In this document: positions 1-7,888 of the stretch, in pieces | Numbering within the stretch: the stretch's first letter is position 1 | How the letters are laid out: each line of letters opens with the position of its first letter | NCBI RefSeq assembly: GCF_040930455.2 | Contig: NZ_CP170494.1 | Length of the DNA: 64,000 nt | From: Neopusillimonas maritima | Lineage (GTDB): Bacteria > Pseudomonadota > Gammaproteobacteria > Burkholderiales > Burkholderiaceae_B | Strand: one strand, 5' to 3' | Position numbers and translations under genes: made by a program | Notes under the pieces: generated by a model | Database searches by the model: none | Told to the model about the DNA's origin: nothing | The model's input: only the letters and a program-made list of their open reading frames with translations

Positions 1-204
1 ACCATACACGCGAAAGTTCTGCTCCCAGATGCGGCGAATATCCATCATCTGTTGCTCATCTTTCTTTGCGCGTTGGCTGCGTAACCAAGGTTGACGGCAC
101 CGAGCGGCATGGCGCCTGTACGCTGACGGAGCAACCTGCAGTACCTTACAGATCGGATCGACCCCGTATAAATCGCGATGCGCATCAATGTAGGCGTTTA
201 TTTC
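1..204 (-). CDS. IS3-family transposase OrfB, N-terminal part (cut by window edge)
   Basis: The frame is -1 relative to OrfA and reads EINAYIDAHRDLYGVDPICKVLQ and on to IWEQNFRVYG at base 1. This matches the helix-turn-helix region that precedes the DDE integrase domain in IS3-group OrfB proteins. OrfB of this family is normally made as an OrfAB fusion by -1 frameshifting. Here the frames meet in the A-rich stretch at 199-210 (ACAAAGAAATAA on the minus strand), a plausible slippage site. The catalytic DDE residues lie outside the window. Confidence 0.75.
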
Positions 205-521
205 TTTGTTTGGCGGTCGATCTCCGCCTGTGCGAAAAAAGCGCTCGCCGTTTTTAGAATCTCGTTGGCTCGCCGTAATTCGCGATTCTCTCGCTCCAGC
301 GCCTTCATGCGTTCACGTTCGTCGGTGGTCACGCCGGCACGGACACCGCTATCAACCTCTGAGCGCTTGACCCACTCGAGCAGCGTTGAGGCATTGCAGC
401 CAATCTTGGGGGCAATGGACTGCACAGCAGCCCACAACGATTGATAGTCCTGGCGATGCTCTTGGACAAGACGCACCGCACGCTCGCGCACTTCAGGCGA
501 AAAGGTATTTTGTTTCTTCAT
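198..521 (-). CDS. IS3-family transposase OrfA
   Basis: This 107-residue protein has the standard OrfA layout. An N-terminal helix-turn-helix is seen in FSPEVRERAVRLV followed by IGCNASTLLEWVK, and a C-terminal leucine-zipper-like coiled coil in ERMKALERENRELRRANEILK. It binds the element's ends and supplies the N-terminal part of the OrfAB transposase. The stop at 198-200 overlaps OrfB, as expected for frameshift fusion. The length is normal for the family and the gene appears intact. Its IS3 subgroup differs from that of the fragment at 650-875. Confidence 0.85.
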   Translation of the reverse strand: MKKQNTFSPEVRERAVRLVQEHRQDYQSLWAAVQSIAPKIGCNASTLLEWVKRSEVDSGVRAGVTTDERERMKALERENRELRRANEILKTASAFFAQAEIDRQTKK

Positions 522-649
522 AGCTTCATTCTCTCAGGAAATGAAGCCTCCTCAAAACCCGGTTTGATTCACCTGTCCTTCAGTGTTGTTAGTCGGTCTC
601 GACAGTATTGACGAAAAGCGACTGACTTTTAAAGACTTACTCAGAAGGT

Positions 650-875
650 ACTACGGTCCGGAGTTTGTGAGCACGCAGCTGTTGCAATGGGCCGTGGATG
701 AAAAACTCGAAACGGTTCTGATCGAACCGGGCAAGCCATGGCAGAACGGCACCAACGAGAGCTTTAACGGAAAATTCCGCGACGAATGCCTGTCGATGGA
801 ATGGTTCCGCAATCGCTTGGAAGCCCGGGTCATCATCGAAGACCGATGTCGCCACTACAATGAGATCCGACTGCA
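650..875 (+). pseudogene. IS3-type transposase OrfB, C-terminal fragment
   Basis: The open frame from 583 to 903 contains the end of an IS3-family integrase core. YGPEFVS is a degraded form of the usual DNGPEFVS that holds the second Asp, and it is followed by GKPWQNGTNESFNGKFRDEC, which holds the catalytic Glu, then a WFRNR...HYNEIR tail. Similarity starts abruptly near 650 and stops near 875, where the expected RPHSSL is replaced by LQQDIFW. Both ends are therefore lost and the first catalytic Asp is missing. It is inactive, on the opposite strand to the IS at 1-571, and from a different IS3 subgroup. Confidence 0.75.
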
Positions 876-903
876 ACAAGACATTTTTTGGGGGTGCTGG
901 TGA

Positions 904-1120
904 GGCCAACATCCTACATATTTGAAATCTGAGCAGGTCTAACTATATTTGTACAGTGGTGCTTTTGCTTGAGTCCATTGTTCTGGTTCATGGCCTGGAC
1001 CCCAGCATTCGATCGCTGTGCCATCGCGACGAACGACTGGGCCGCATTTTTGTTAGGTGGAGCTTATAATTCCCGGAAGAGAAGGGCTTGCTTTGTGCCA
1101 TTTGAGGAATGGTTGACGAC
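904..1120. other. Intergenic stretch, nothing recognised
   Basis: This lies between the IS3 fragment and the 3' end of the reductase gene. A short frame crosses it on the plus strand (969-1223) but runs into the reductase antisense and resembles no family I know. No terminator hairpin or inverted repeat stands out. It is probably scar DNA from IS activity. Confidence 0.4.
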
Positions 1121-2077
1121 CTACAGATCAAGCGTAAGCATTGCTGACTTAGCTCTAGAGCAGCAGGGCAGAATCTGGTTGTTAGCTGTTTTCTCTGCAT
1201 CCGTCAGGTATAAATCACGGTGATCAGGTTCACCTTCGATAACGCGAGTAAGACAAGTTCCGCAAACGCCCTCCTCACAAGACACGGGTATGAATACGTC
1301 ATTCTCTTCCAGCACCCTTGTAATTGACTTACCCGGTGCGACATCAAGAATAGTTCCCGAACTAGCGATTTTTACCTTGAAGACTTTGTCGCCGCTGGTA
1401 TCGATTTCCCCTGCTCCGAAGTATTCAAAATGGATTTGGTCACTCGACCACCCGGCTTCTTTGGCTGAGTCGACGACATAGTCGATAAATCCTTTTGGGC
1501 CGCACACATAAAGATGAGTTGTTGGCGAAGGTTTAGCCATTAATGTTTTGAGATCAAGTTTCTGAGCATCATCACCGTCGTCGAAGTGGAAATGAACGCG
1601 GTCTGAAAACTCTGATGATTGAATCGTGTCCAGGAATGCAGTACGTTCACGTGACCGAGTACAGTAGTGCATTCTGAAAGCAGCATTGGTGCGATTCAGT
1701 TGGTGTGCCATACTCAAAATCGGGGTTACACCAATACCACCAGCTAACAGCAAGCTTTGATTTGCACTAATGAGCGGAAAGTGATTTTTCGGCGTGCTAA
1801 TTCTTAGTACGTCGCCCACTTTGATTTTTTTATGGATAGCGACTGAGCCCCCTCTTGACTCGGCATCTTTCAGTACAGCGATTACATAGCGGTGACTTTC
1901 GGTGGAATCGTTCAGCAGTGAATACTGCCTAACGATTCCACCAGGCAGGTGTACGTCTATATGCGCACCCGCGGTGAAGTATGGTAGTTGTTTTCCGTCT
2001 ACTTCGGCTAATTCAAGGCTGATGATATCAACGGCTTCAAAGATTTTATTGACAACAGTTACTGATAATTGATTCAT
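1121..2077 (-). CDS. VanB-like oxygenase reductase (FMN/NAD plus 2Fe-2S)
   Basis: This 318-residue cytoplasmic protein belongs to the phthalate dioxygenase reductase/VanB family, which passes electrons from NAD(P)H through flavin and a 2Fe-2S cluster to a Rieske oxygenase. Visible motifs in order: RQYSLLND (flavin binding, about residue 51), GGIGVTPI (about 113), YVCGPKGFID (about 190), and the plant-type ferredoxin cysteines CEEGVCGTC with a later C near 303. It lies 96 bp downstream of livF on the same strand and may be the last gene of that operon. No oxygenase subunit is visible; the flank toward lower coordinates is IS debris. The substrate is unknown; vanillate-like aromatic acids are typical. 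Confidence 0.88.
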   Translation of the reverse strand: MNQLSVTVVNKIFEAVDIISLELAEVDGKQLPYFTAGAHIDVHLPGGIVRQYSLLNDSTESHRYVIAVLKDAESRGGSVAIHKKIKVGDVLRISTPKNHFPLISANQSLLLAGGIGVTPILSMAHQLNRTNAAFRMHYCTRSRERTAFLDTIQSSEFSDRVHFHFDDGDDAQKLDLKTLMAKPSPTTHLYVCGPKGFIDYVVDSAKEAGWSSDQIHFEYFGAGEIDTSGDKVFKVKIASSGTILDVAPGKSITRVLEENDVFIPVSCEEGVCGTCLTRVIEGEPDHRDLYLTDAEKTANNQILPCCSRAKSAMLTLDL

Positions 2078-2173
2078 TACATTTAAAGGTTTAGTTGAGA
2101 AACTAGGCTTAAGAGCGAATTGAGTTGAATAGAAAGGTGAGCATCTCGGGCTCTGTATGCTTTTGGAGGTATT

Positions 2174-2884
2174 TCAAACGCCTAGATATTGAGTTAACAA
2201 TTCAGGTTGTTGAATTAGGGCTGCACTCTGTTTTTCATGGACAACCACACCTTTCTCAAGGACAACGCAGCGGTCCGTGTTGGCCAGTACCTTGCGATAA
2301 TTCCGATCAACGATCAGGGTGGCTACGCCAGTTTCACGAATCGTGCCGATAATGCGCCATATCTCGGCGATAATGAGGGGCGCTAGTCCCTCTGTTGCTT
2401 CATCAAGGATTAACACGTCCGGGTTCGTCATTAAGGCACGACCAATCGCTAGCATCTGCTGTTCACCCCCCGACAGCTGTTGTCCACCGTGCCCAAGCCG
2501 CTCTGTAAGCCTTGGAAATGTCTCTAGAACACGATCGTAGCTCCAGTCGTTGCGTTCGTTAACTCCGGGACGAGCTGCGACCAGTAGGTTTTCGCGAACA
2601 TTTAGGTTTGGAAAAATACCTCTGCCTTCGGGTACATAAGCTACGCCGAGGCGTGATACTTGATGAGGTGCTGAGCGTGTGTGGTCATCACCTCGGATTT
2701 TGATTTGTCCAGAGCTAGGTCGTACATGTCCCATAAGAGTTCTGATCAATGTGCTCTTTCCCATGCCGTTTCGACCTAGTAGACCAACAGATTCACCAGG
2801 ATTAATTTTAAAATTGACATCAAACAGAATATGGCTCTCACCGTAGTGGGTGTTTAGACTTTTTGCTTCGATCAAACTGCTCAT
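2174..2884 (-). CDS. livF: Branched-chain/aromatic acid-type ABC transporter ATPase, LivF
   Basis: This is one of two nucleotide-binding subunits of a HAAT-family importer; it acts on the inner face of the membrane. Walker A is GRNGMGKST, the signature is LSGGEQQM and Walker B is VLILDEATEGLAP. Length (236 residues) is normal. The usual VEQN after Walker B is VDRN here, a divergence from leucine-type LivF. The start overlaps the livG stop by 4 bp (ATGA), so the two are translationally coupled. Next to an aromatic-oxygenase reductase, transport of an aromatic or short organic acid is as likely as leucine; this is inference. Confidence 0.9.
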   Translation of the reverse strand: MSSLIEAKSLNTHYGESHILFDVNFKINPGESVGLLGRNGMGKSTLIRTLMGHVRPSSGQIKIRGDDHTRSAPHQVSRLGVAYVPEGRGIFPNLNVRENLLVAARPGVNERNDWSYDRVLETFPRLTERLGHGGQQLSGGEQQMLAIGRALMTNPDVLILDEATEGLAPLIIAEIWRIIGTIRETGVATLIVDRNYRKVLANTDRCVVLEKGVVVHEKQSAALIQQPELLTQYLGV

Positions 2885-3630
2885 GCTTCATCCCCCAAGT
2901 AAGCTGTTTGCACATCGGGGTTATTGCGGATTTCCTCAGGTTCACCATGAGCGATTACGCATCCGTTCACCATAACGGTGATTTCGTCGGAAATGCGAAA
3001 AACAGCATCCATGTCATGTTCGACTAGTAAGACAGCATGTTCTTTCTTTAGGTCGTTTAATAGGCCAAGCATGCGATCGGTTTCTTCTGCCCCCATGCCA
3101 GCGAGTGGCTCATCGAGTAGGAGCACTTTGGGTCGAGTGGCGAGACACATCGCGATTTCGAGTTGGCGTTTTCCACCATGAGAAAGAAGGCCAGCTTTGC
3201 GATGGGCAAACTGTGATAAACCCGCGAGCTCCAGTGCGTGACTGGCAGCTTCATTAGTAAAGTCACATTTTGTATGTGGTGTGCCCCAATTCCAGAATTT
3301 CTGGTGCTTGGATTGCGCGGAAATTCGACAGTTTTCGTGGACTGATAAGGAGGGGAAGATTGTTGTGCGTTGATAGCTTCGTCCGAGGCCTGCTTGAGCT
3401 CGATCTGGTTGTGACCAGTCTGTTATGTCTTTATCCAACATCTTAATTTGACCCTCGTTGGGTGGGATTTCACCTGATAGCACACTGACAAGTGTGGACT
3501 TTCCCGCACCGTTCGTACCGATCACTGCATGGACAGCACCCTGATTTAGGTTGAGTGATGCGTTGTTAATGGCGATTAAGCCTCCGAAGCGTCGTGTTAT
3601 GTTTTTTGCTGATAAAAGTGTTTGAGACAT
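2881..3630 (-). CDS. livG: Branched-chain/aromatic acid-type ABC transporter ATPase, LivG
   Basis: This is the second ATPase subunit (249 residues) of the same importer. Walker A is GTNGAGKST, the signature is the slightly unusual LSHGGKRQLEIA, Walker B is VLLLDEPLAGMG and the H-loop is LLVEHDMD. The LivG-type GLGRSYQ segment follows the Q-loop region. It starts 9 bp downstream of the livM stop and overlaps livF by 4 bp, so it belongs to the livK-H-M-G-F operon. Confidence 0.9.
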   Translation of the reverse strand: MSQTLLSAKNITRRFGGLIAINNASLNLNQGAVHAVIGTNGAGKSTLVSVLSGEIPPNEGQIKMLDKDITDWSQPDRAQAGLGRSYQRTTIFPSLSVHENCRISAQSKHQKFWNWGTPHTKCDFTNEAASHALELAGLSQFAHRKAGLLSHGGKRQLEIAMCLATRPKVLLLDEPLAGMGAEETDRMLGLLNDLKKEHAVLLVEHDMDAVFRISDEITVMVNGCVIAHGEPEEIRNNPDVQTAYLGDEA

Positions 3631-3639
3631 GCCTAGACC

Positions 3640-4650
3640 TTAATGTACTGTTGCTGAGCGTACTGTTGGTGATGGTTTTTTTTTGCCACGTCTTTTACTG
3701 AGCTGTTTCGGCAGACCGATCAAACCTGTCGGCATAAGTGCCACCAGCGCGATCACGGTGAGACCAAAAGTTAGGTGCCAGTGGACGGCAAACGCGCCAA
3801 AAATTGCTTCTGATTGGAAGAGTTCTTGCAGAAAAATGAGGCCAGCTGCTCCGATCATCGCACCCCATAGTCGACTGGTCCCCCCCAGAATGACCATGAA
3901 TAGAACAATGCCCGATTGCTCCCAGCTCAGCAATTCCGGATTGACGTAGCCGTCCTTAATCGCGTACAGCACTCCTGCAAGGCCGCCAAATCCTGCCGCT
4001 ACGATGTAAGCGGTGAGCTTGTAACCAAAGGTCGAATACCCGACAGCTCGCATACGCTGTTCGTTGACGTGTATACCTGTTAGCGCCGCTCCGAACCGTG
4101 AACGCATGAGGATGGTCAGAAAACCCCAAGTAAATATCAGGCATCCGAGGGTAAAGACATAAAACGAGTAATTGCTACTGATGTCGAGAAGAACAGCGTC
4201 TCCGATTCGTAATTCTGGGCGCGTATTCAGATAAATGCCGTCAGTACCACCCCCGAGTTTGGTGTCGTGAAAGACGTAGTAGGCCATTTGCGCAAATGCT
4301 AGCGTGACCATGATGAAGTACACCCCTTTGGTTTTCAGGGCTAAAGGACCTGTGATTAAGGCGTAAACCATGGCAGATATCACCGCTACAGGCACAAGCC
4401 ATAAAAGGTTGCCAGCCGCGAATTCGGGCGACAGTAGCGTGACTGCGTAAGCAGAAACTCCAAAAAAAGCGGCGTGTCCTAGGCTGATCAAACCTGTGCA
4501 TCCAACCAGTAATTGAAGGCTCAGTGCAAAAATACTGTAGATCATGACTTTGATGATCAACGTCGTGTAGTAGGCGGTTGTTATCATTGGTAAAAAGGCG
4601 ATAACAATAACCAGTGTTAGCATCAAAAGAGTGCGAGATTTTGAATTCAT
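3640..4650 (-). CDS. livM: Branched-chain/aromatic acid-type ABC transporter permease, LivM
   Basis: This 336-residue multi-spanning membrane protein has the LivM hallmarks: GLISLGHAAFFGVSAY near residue 53, GGTDGIY near 134, and the cytoplasmic EAA-like loop MRAVGYSTFGYKLTAYIVAA near 200, which contacts the ATPases. It ends in a basic tail (KRRGKKK). It pairs with LivH to form the channel. The gene sits 6 bp downstream of livH and 9 bp upstream of livG. Confidence 0.9.
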   Translation of the reverse strand: MNSKSRTLLMLTLVIVIAFLPMITTAYYTTLIIKVMIYSIFALSLQLLVGCTGLISLGHAAFFGVSAYAVTLLSPEFAAGNLLWLVPVAVISAMVYALITGPLALKTKGVYFIMVTLAFAQMAYYVFHDTKLGGGTDGIYLNTRPELRIGDAVLLDISSNYSFYVFTLGCLIFTWGFLTILMRSRFGAALTGIHVNEQRMRAVGYSTFGYKLTAYIVAAGFGGLAGVLYAIKDGYVNPELLSWEQSGIVLFMVILGGTSRLWGAMIGAAGLIFLQELFQSEAIFGAFAVHWHLTFGLTVIALVALMPTGLIGLPKQLSKRRGKKKPSPTVRSATVH

Positions 4651-4656
4651 TTCGCA

Positions 4657-5538
4657 TCAGCCTTGTTTAAATAGCCCTTCAGGCTTGAAGAGGAGAATGG
4701 TTGCCATCATTATGTAGACGAGAACTCCGGCGACCTGAGGAAATAGAATTTGACCGAAAGTGTCGACAAATCCAATCAACATTGCGGCGATAAAGGCACC
4801 CTTAATCGAGCCGATGCCACCGATGACCACGACGACAAAGCAGATAATGATGACGGCATTCCCCATGCCTGGATACACCGATGAAACTGGTGCTGCAATT
4901 GCCCCCGCTAGTGCAGCCAAAGCAACGCCAAGTGCAAATACGACACGAAACAGTTGATTGATATCGATGCCCAGTGAGTTGATCATTTCCCGATTGCTGG
5001 CGCCGGCTCGGATCATCATGCCTAGTCGGGTGCGTGACAGTAGCCAATACATGAAGACAGCAACAATGATGCAAACCGCCGATATGAAAAGTCGGTAAGT
5101 TGGGTATGTCATGAGATCGCCAAGTTGAATAGAACCGCTGAGCCATTCTGGGGCCGATACGCCGTGTACATCGTTGTCGATGATAATGCTGCGTAGTTCC
5201 TCAAAAACCAAAATCAGCCCATAGGTCATAAGGACCTGTTGAAGGTGGTCGCGTGTGTACAGATAGCTGTAGAAGGCCCACTCAAGAAAATAGCCGAGTA
5301 GGGCAGCCAGAACAATGCAGACCAGAACAGTAGTAATGAAGCCCCCTCCCAGGTACTGCGCCACCAAAGGCTGGAGAGCAAAGGCCATATAGGCACCGAT
5401 CATGTAGAAACTACCATGTGCCAGGTTAATAATGCCCATGATGCCGAAGATAAGTGTCAGTCCACTGGCTACTAAAAATAGCAGTAATCCATATTGGACA
5501 GCGTTCAGGCACTGAATAAGGTAAGTGGTCACGTCCAC
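4657..5538 (-). CDS. livH: Branched-chain/aromatic acid-type ABC transporter permease, LivH
   Basis: This is a 293-residue integral membrane permease with the LivH motifs GIMGIINLAHGSFYMIGAY (near residue 31) and an EAA-like loop around MINSLGIDINQLFRVVFALG. I chose the GTG at 5538. A good Shine-Dalgarno (AAAGGAA) lies just upstream, the resulting N-terminus (MDVTTYLIQCLNAVQYG) matches LivH proteins, and an upstream ATG at 5646 would run into the end of the substrate-binding gene. It is the second gene of the operon. Confidence 0.9.
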   Translation of the reverse strand: MDVTTYLIQCLNAVQYGLLLFLVASGLTLIFGIMGIINLAHGSFYMIGAYMAFALQPLVAQYLGGGFITTVLVCIVLAALLGYFLEWAFYSYLYTRDHLQQVLMTYGLILVFEELRSIIIDNDVHGVSAPEWLSGSIQLGDLMTYPTYRLFISAVCIIVAVFMYWLLSRTRLGMMIRAGASNREMINSLGIDINQLFRVVFALGVALAALAGAIAAPVSSVYPGMGNAVIIICFVVVVIGGIGSIKGAFIAAMLIGFVDTFGQILFPQVAGVLVYIMMATILLFKPEGLFKQG

Positions 5539-5614
5539 AACCGTTCCTTTTCTAAAGATTTGTGCCTCTTTCTTGACGATAAATTGATCATTGTCAAAAA
5601 AGAGGCGAGACAAA

Positions 5615-6769
5615 TTAGAGTTTGCAGCCCCGTGCTGGGTCGGCAAGTTTCTCTACAGCAACTTTAACGATTTCATTTTTGCCATTCTTTACTTGGCGAA
5701 GATAAATATCTTGGATCGGATTGCCTGCAGCGGACAACTTGAATTGACCTCGGGGGCTGTCGACCACGGCGTTGCTCATAGCTTCATGCATTTGGTCGCG
5801 TTTCTTAATGTCGCCACCAACTGCTTTCAGGCCTGCGTCAAGTAACTGCGCCGCGTCGTAACCTTGCATCGCGTATACGTCAATCGGATTGGATGGATAG
5901 CGCTTCGAGAAACTAGCGCGGAAAGCATTGTCACGTGGAGTGTTTAAGTTGTCGGCGTAATGAAGCGTTGTTAAAAGGCCATCAGCTGAAGCACCTTGGG
6001 CTTCGAGAGTACCGTCGGTTAAGAAGCCGCTACCTAATAGTGGAATATTGGCAGCTAGGTTTGCGCCGGCATAATCTTGTACAAATTTGACTGCGCCACT
6101 ACCCGCAAAGAAGGCATAAACAACGTCAGGCTTAATTGACGCAATTTCCGTCAATAGAGGCTGGAACTCAACGGTAGGGAAGGGTACAGTCAGGTGTCTG
6201 ATTACTTTTCCGCCTTTCTCTTCAAAAGCCTCTTTGAATCCATCGGTCGATTCTTGGCCGGCAGCGTAGTTCCAAGTGATTGTGACGGCAGTCTTGTAAC
6301 CCTTATCGATAGCGACCGGTCCCATCGCGTAGCCTGGTTGCCAATTTGAAAATGATGTTCGGAATACACCTTTGCTGCACAGTGGGCCAGTAATCGCATC
6401 AGCACCTGCATTAGGAATAATTAGTGTTACACCCGCATCCTTAGCAGCCTTTGCTAAGGCCATTGCTACGCCTGAGTGCACCGACCCGACCAGCACATCA
6501 ACTTGGTCTCGTTTAATGAGTCTATTTGCATTGTCAGGACCTTTTGATGGATTGGATTCGTCATCGACCCGAAAGTACTGGATATCTTGACCTGCCAGTT
6601 TTCCACCTTGCTCTTCAACATAAAGCTTGAAGGCATTTTCGATCGTTTGTCCGATTGTTCCGTAAGCGCCACTGTACGGAAGCATGAAACCAACCTTTAC
6701 AGTTGCTGAAGCTTGAGCGCAAGCGACTGTAAAGAGCGTTGCCGTGGCAAGAATCTTCAATTTCTTCAT
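5615..6769 (-). CDS. ABC transporter periplasmic substrate-binding protein (LivK type)
   Basis: This 384-residue type I periplasmic binding protein starts with a clear signal peptide (MKKLKILATATLFTVACAQASA) and the typical VKVGFMLPYSGAYGTIG opening. It delivers the ligand to LivHMGF. Ligand specificity cannot be read from sequence; similar proteins in Burkholderiales often bind aromatic or aliphatic acids. It is the first gene of the leftward operon. A GGAG Shine-Dalgarno precedes the ATG and a perfect palindrome lies 48-68 bp upstream, probably the control site. Confidence 0.88.
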   Translation of the reverse strand: MKKLKILATATLFTVACAQASATVKVGFMLPYSGAYGTIGQTIENAFKLYVEEQGGKLAGQDIQYFRVDDESNPSKGPDNANRLIKRDQVDVLVGSVHSGVAMALAKAAKDAGVTLIIPNAGADAITGPLCSKGVFRTSFSNWQPGYAMGPVAIDKGYKTAVTITWNYAAGQESTDGFKEAFEEKGGKVIRHLTVPFPTVEFQPLLTEIASIKPDVVYAFFAGSGAVKFVQDYAGANLAANIPLLGSGFLTDGTLEAQGASADGLLTTLHYADNLNTPRDNAFRASFSKRYPSNPIDVYAMQGYDAAQLLDAGLKAVGGDIKKRDQMHEAMSNAVVDSPRGQFKLSAAGNPIQDIYLRQVKNGKNEIVKVAVEKLADPARGCKL

Positions 6770-6816
6770 TTGTCTACTCCAGGTTATTTATTGACGCACA
6801 ATACCGTCATTTTCAA

Positions 6817-6837
6817 AATGTCCATTAGGTGGACATT
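6817..6837. promoter_or_regulatory. Perfect inverted repeat, likely operator of the liv operon
   Basis: AATGTCCA and TGGACATT (8-bp arms, 5-bp spacer) form a perfect palindrome upstream of the substrate-binding gene. Such sites bind dimeric regulators (IclR, GntR and TetR families use this geometry). The family cannot be assigned and no regulator gene lies in the window nearby. On the minus strand TGGACA and a TATTGT about 15 bp further on could be a weak -35/-10 pair, which would put the operator over the promoter. Confidence 0.55.
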
Positions 6838-7066
6838 AGTATCATTTTAAGTGAAGAGGTTTGTATCCGCTAGTCTTATAGGTAGGCACCTAGGGAAATC
6901 CCCACGTTGATCCGACGTTTTGCAGCACTTAGGCCATTTTGTTTTATGACGGGTTAGTTGATGTGGCCTGTCCCGGCTTTTTCGATCTACGGTAACTTGA
7001 GATAATGGTCTCTTGGACGGAGAGAGGCACATGAAGAAGAACCGATACAGCGACTGGGTATTTCGG
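6838..7066. other. Non-coding stretch, possible IS3-type orfA start
   Basis: No real gene is supported. From 7031 the plus strand reads an ATG with a GGAGAG Shine-Dalgarno and the short peptide MKKNRYSD, which resembles the opening of IS407-group OrfA proteins, but similarity ends within about ten codons where the IS21 repeats begin. This could be an IS3-type element cut by an IS21-type insertion. The evidence is thin. Confidence 0.25.
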
Positions 7067-7069
7067 AGC

Positions 7070-7201
7070 AACGTGACCACTGATTTCGGCCGAACGTGAC
7101 CGACGGTTTCGCTCCAACGTGACCGCCCATTTCGGCTGAACGTGACCGATTTTTGCCTTTGACCGAAATGGGCGGTCACGATAGCGAAATGGCCTGTCAC
7201 G
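7070..7201. repeat. IS21-type terminal repeats: four direct 23-bp units facing two inverted units
   Basis: AACGTGACC occurs at 7070, 7093, 7116 and 7139, exactly 23 bp apart, each followed by a related TTTCG-type block. Facing them are two units in the other orientation, with CGAAATGG at 7164 and 7185 and GGTCACG/TGTCACG at 7174 and 7195. Multiple GGTCACGTT-type repeats are the transposase sites at IS21-family ends. Two sets pointing at each other suggest a right end abutting a left end. Confidence 0.75.
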
Positions 7202-7292
7202 ATGCCGTGACGGCATCCTACAGCGGCGTGACGGTGTTGCGCATAGAACGAACTTAAAGCGGGTACGCTTGCCGGTTTCCACGGAGAAGCCA

Positions 7293-7628
7293 ATGCCCGC
7301 GCAAAGGATGACTATGCGTAAGATTAAAAATGTACTGTGCCTCAAATTGCAGGCAAGGTTGTCGCGTGAACACATTGCTACGGCCTTGCACATATCCAAA
7401 GGGGTCGTTGCCAAATACATCGGCCTGGCCGGCGCGGCGGGGCTGGACTGGACTGGACTGGGCGTCGATCCGTGACCTTGACGAAACGCAACTAGAACAC
7501 CGTTTGCTGAGCAAGCCGGTCAAGCGGTCGGACTACGTGCTGCCAGACTACGGTCGAATCTAGCAGGAGTTGCAGCGAAAAGGCGTGACCCTCATGCTGC
7601 TGTGGGACGAATACCAGACCGAGTATGC
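7293..7628 (+). pseudogene. istA: IS21-family transposase istA, truncated and frameshifted
   Basis: The ATG at 7293 follows a GGAG Shine-Dalgarno and opens with MPAQRMTMRKIKNVL, then the helix-turn-helix LSREHIATALHISKGVVAKYI, typical of IstA. After AAGLDW the frame is lost at a (CTGGA)3 CTGGG run (7443-7462); two extra 5-bp units (10 bp) would explain the shift. The IstA sequence resumes one frame over as RDLDETQLEHRLLSKP and YVLPDYGRI, hits a TAG at 7561-7563, continues through QELQRKGVTLMLLWDEYQTEYA and then ends. About two thirds of the gene, including the DDE domain, is absent. Confidence 0.8.
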
Positions 7629-7738
7629 AGTCATTGATTTCATTGCGCTCCTTTTACCCCCTAGACCTTGACCTGCTACTCGCCCACAAGAGACGATGAA
7701 CCCCGATATCAAGAGTCGGAAAAGCATGACGCATGCTA

Positions 7739-7888
7739 CTAACAAACTTGATCCATAAGATCGTTGTTGCTGAGTCCCACCAGGGGTTTGCCTTCGAGGC
7801 TTGGGCGCATCACGCGCTCGCAGGAGCAGTAAAAGCTGTTGCCGTCGATCAGGGCGATACGCTGCTGGTGTGTGGTCGAAACGTCCAT
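7739..7888 (-). pseudogene. umuC: umuC (DNA polymerase V catalytic subunit), 5' fragment only
   Basis: The ATG at 7888 overlaps the end of umuD by 40 bp. The frame reads IALIDGNSFYCSCERV and RPSLEGKPLVGLSNND, the canonical UmuC N-terminus with the first catalytic Asp. Directly after SNND the sequence diverges and hits a stop at 7739-7741, leaving 49 of roughly 420 residues. Polymerase activity is impossible. The break lies about 130 bp from the end of the IS21 istA fragment, so a mobile-element deletion is a likely cause. Confidence 0.85.

Larger units (their letters stand above)
1..571 (-). mobile_element. IS3-family insertion sequence, left part only
   Basis: Two overlapping reading frames typical of IS3 elements lie on the minus strand: a complete OrfA (stop at 198) and the start of OrfB, which runs off the left edge. 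The outer end is probably near 571, where the minus strand begins TGAATCAAACCGGG, but the partner inverted repeat is outside the window so the terminus is an inference. No interruption is seen in the visible part, so the copy may be intact. Confidence 0.75.
7066..7630 (+). mobile_element. IS21-family element remnant
   Basis: The stretch contains a block of terminal repeats (7070-7201) followed by the 5' third of an istA gene that ends abruptly near 7628. IS21 elements carry several copies of a transposase-binding repeat at each end and encode istA and istB. Here istB and most of istA are missing and the remaining istA is frameshifted. The element is dead. Confidence 0.75.

Noticed and set aside
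5539..5646. Upstream start for livH
   Set aside because: It would overlap the binding-protein gene and adds residues foreign to LivH; the GTG at 5538 has a Shine-Dalgarno.
7070..7201. Regular 23-bp repeats considered as a CRISPR array
   Set aside because: The units are contiguous without unique spacers of constant length, and they match IS21-type terminal repeats next to istA; no cas genes are present.
6847..7523. Minus-strand open frames across the IS21 repeats
   Set aside because: They arise from the repeat array and istA antisense; no start signals and no similarity to known proteins.
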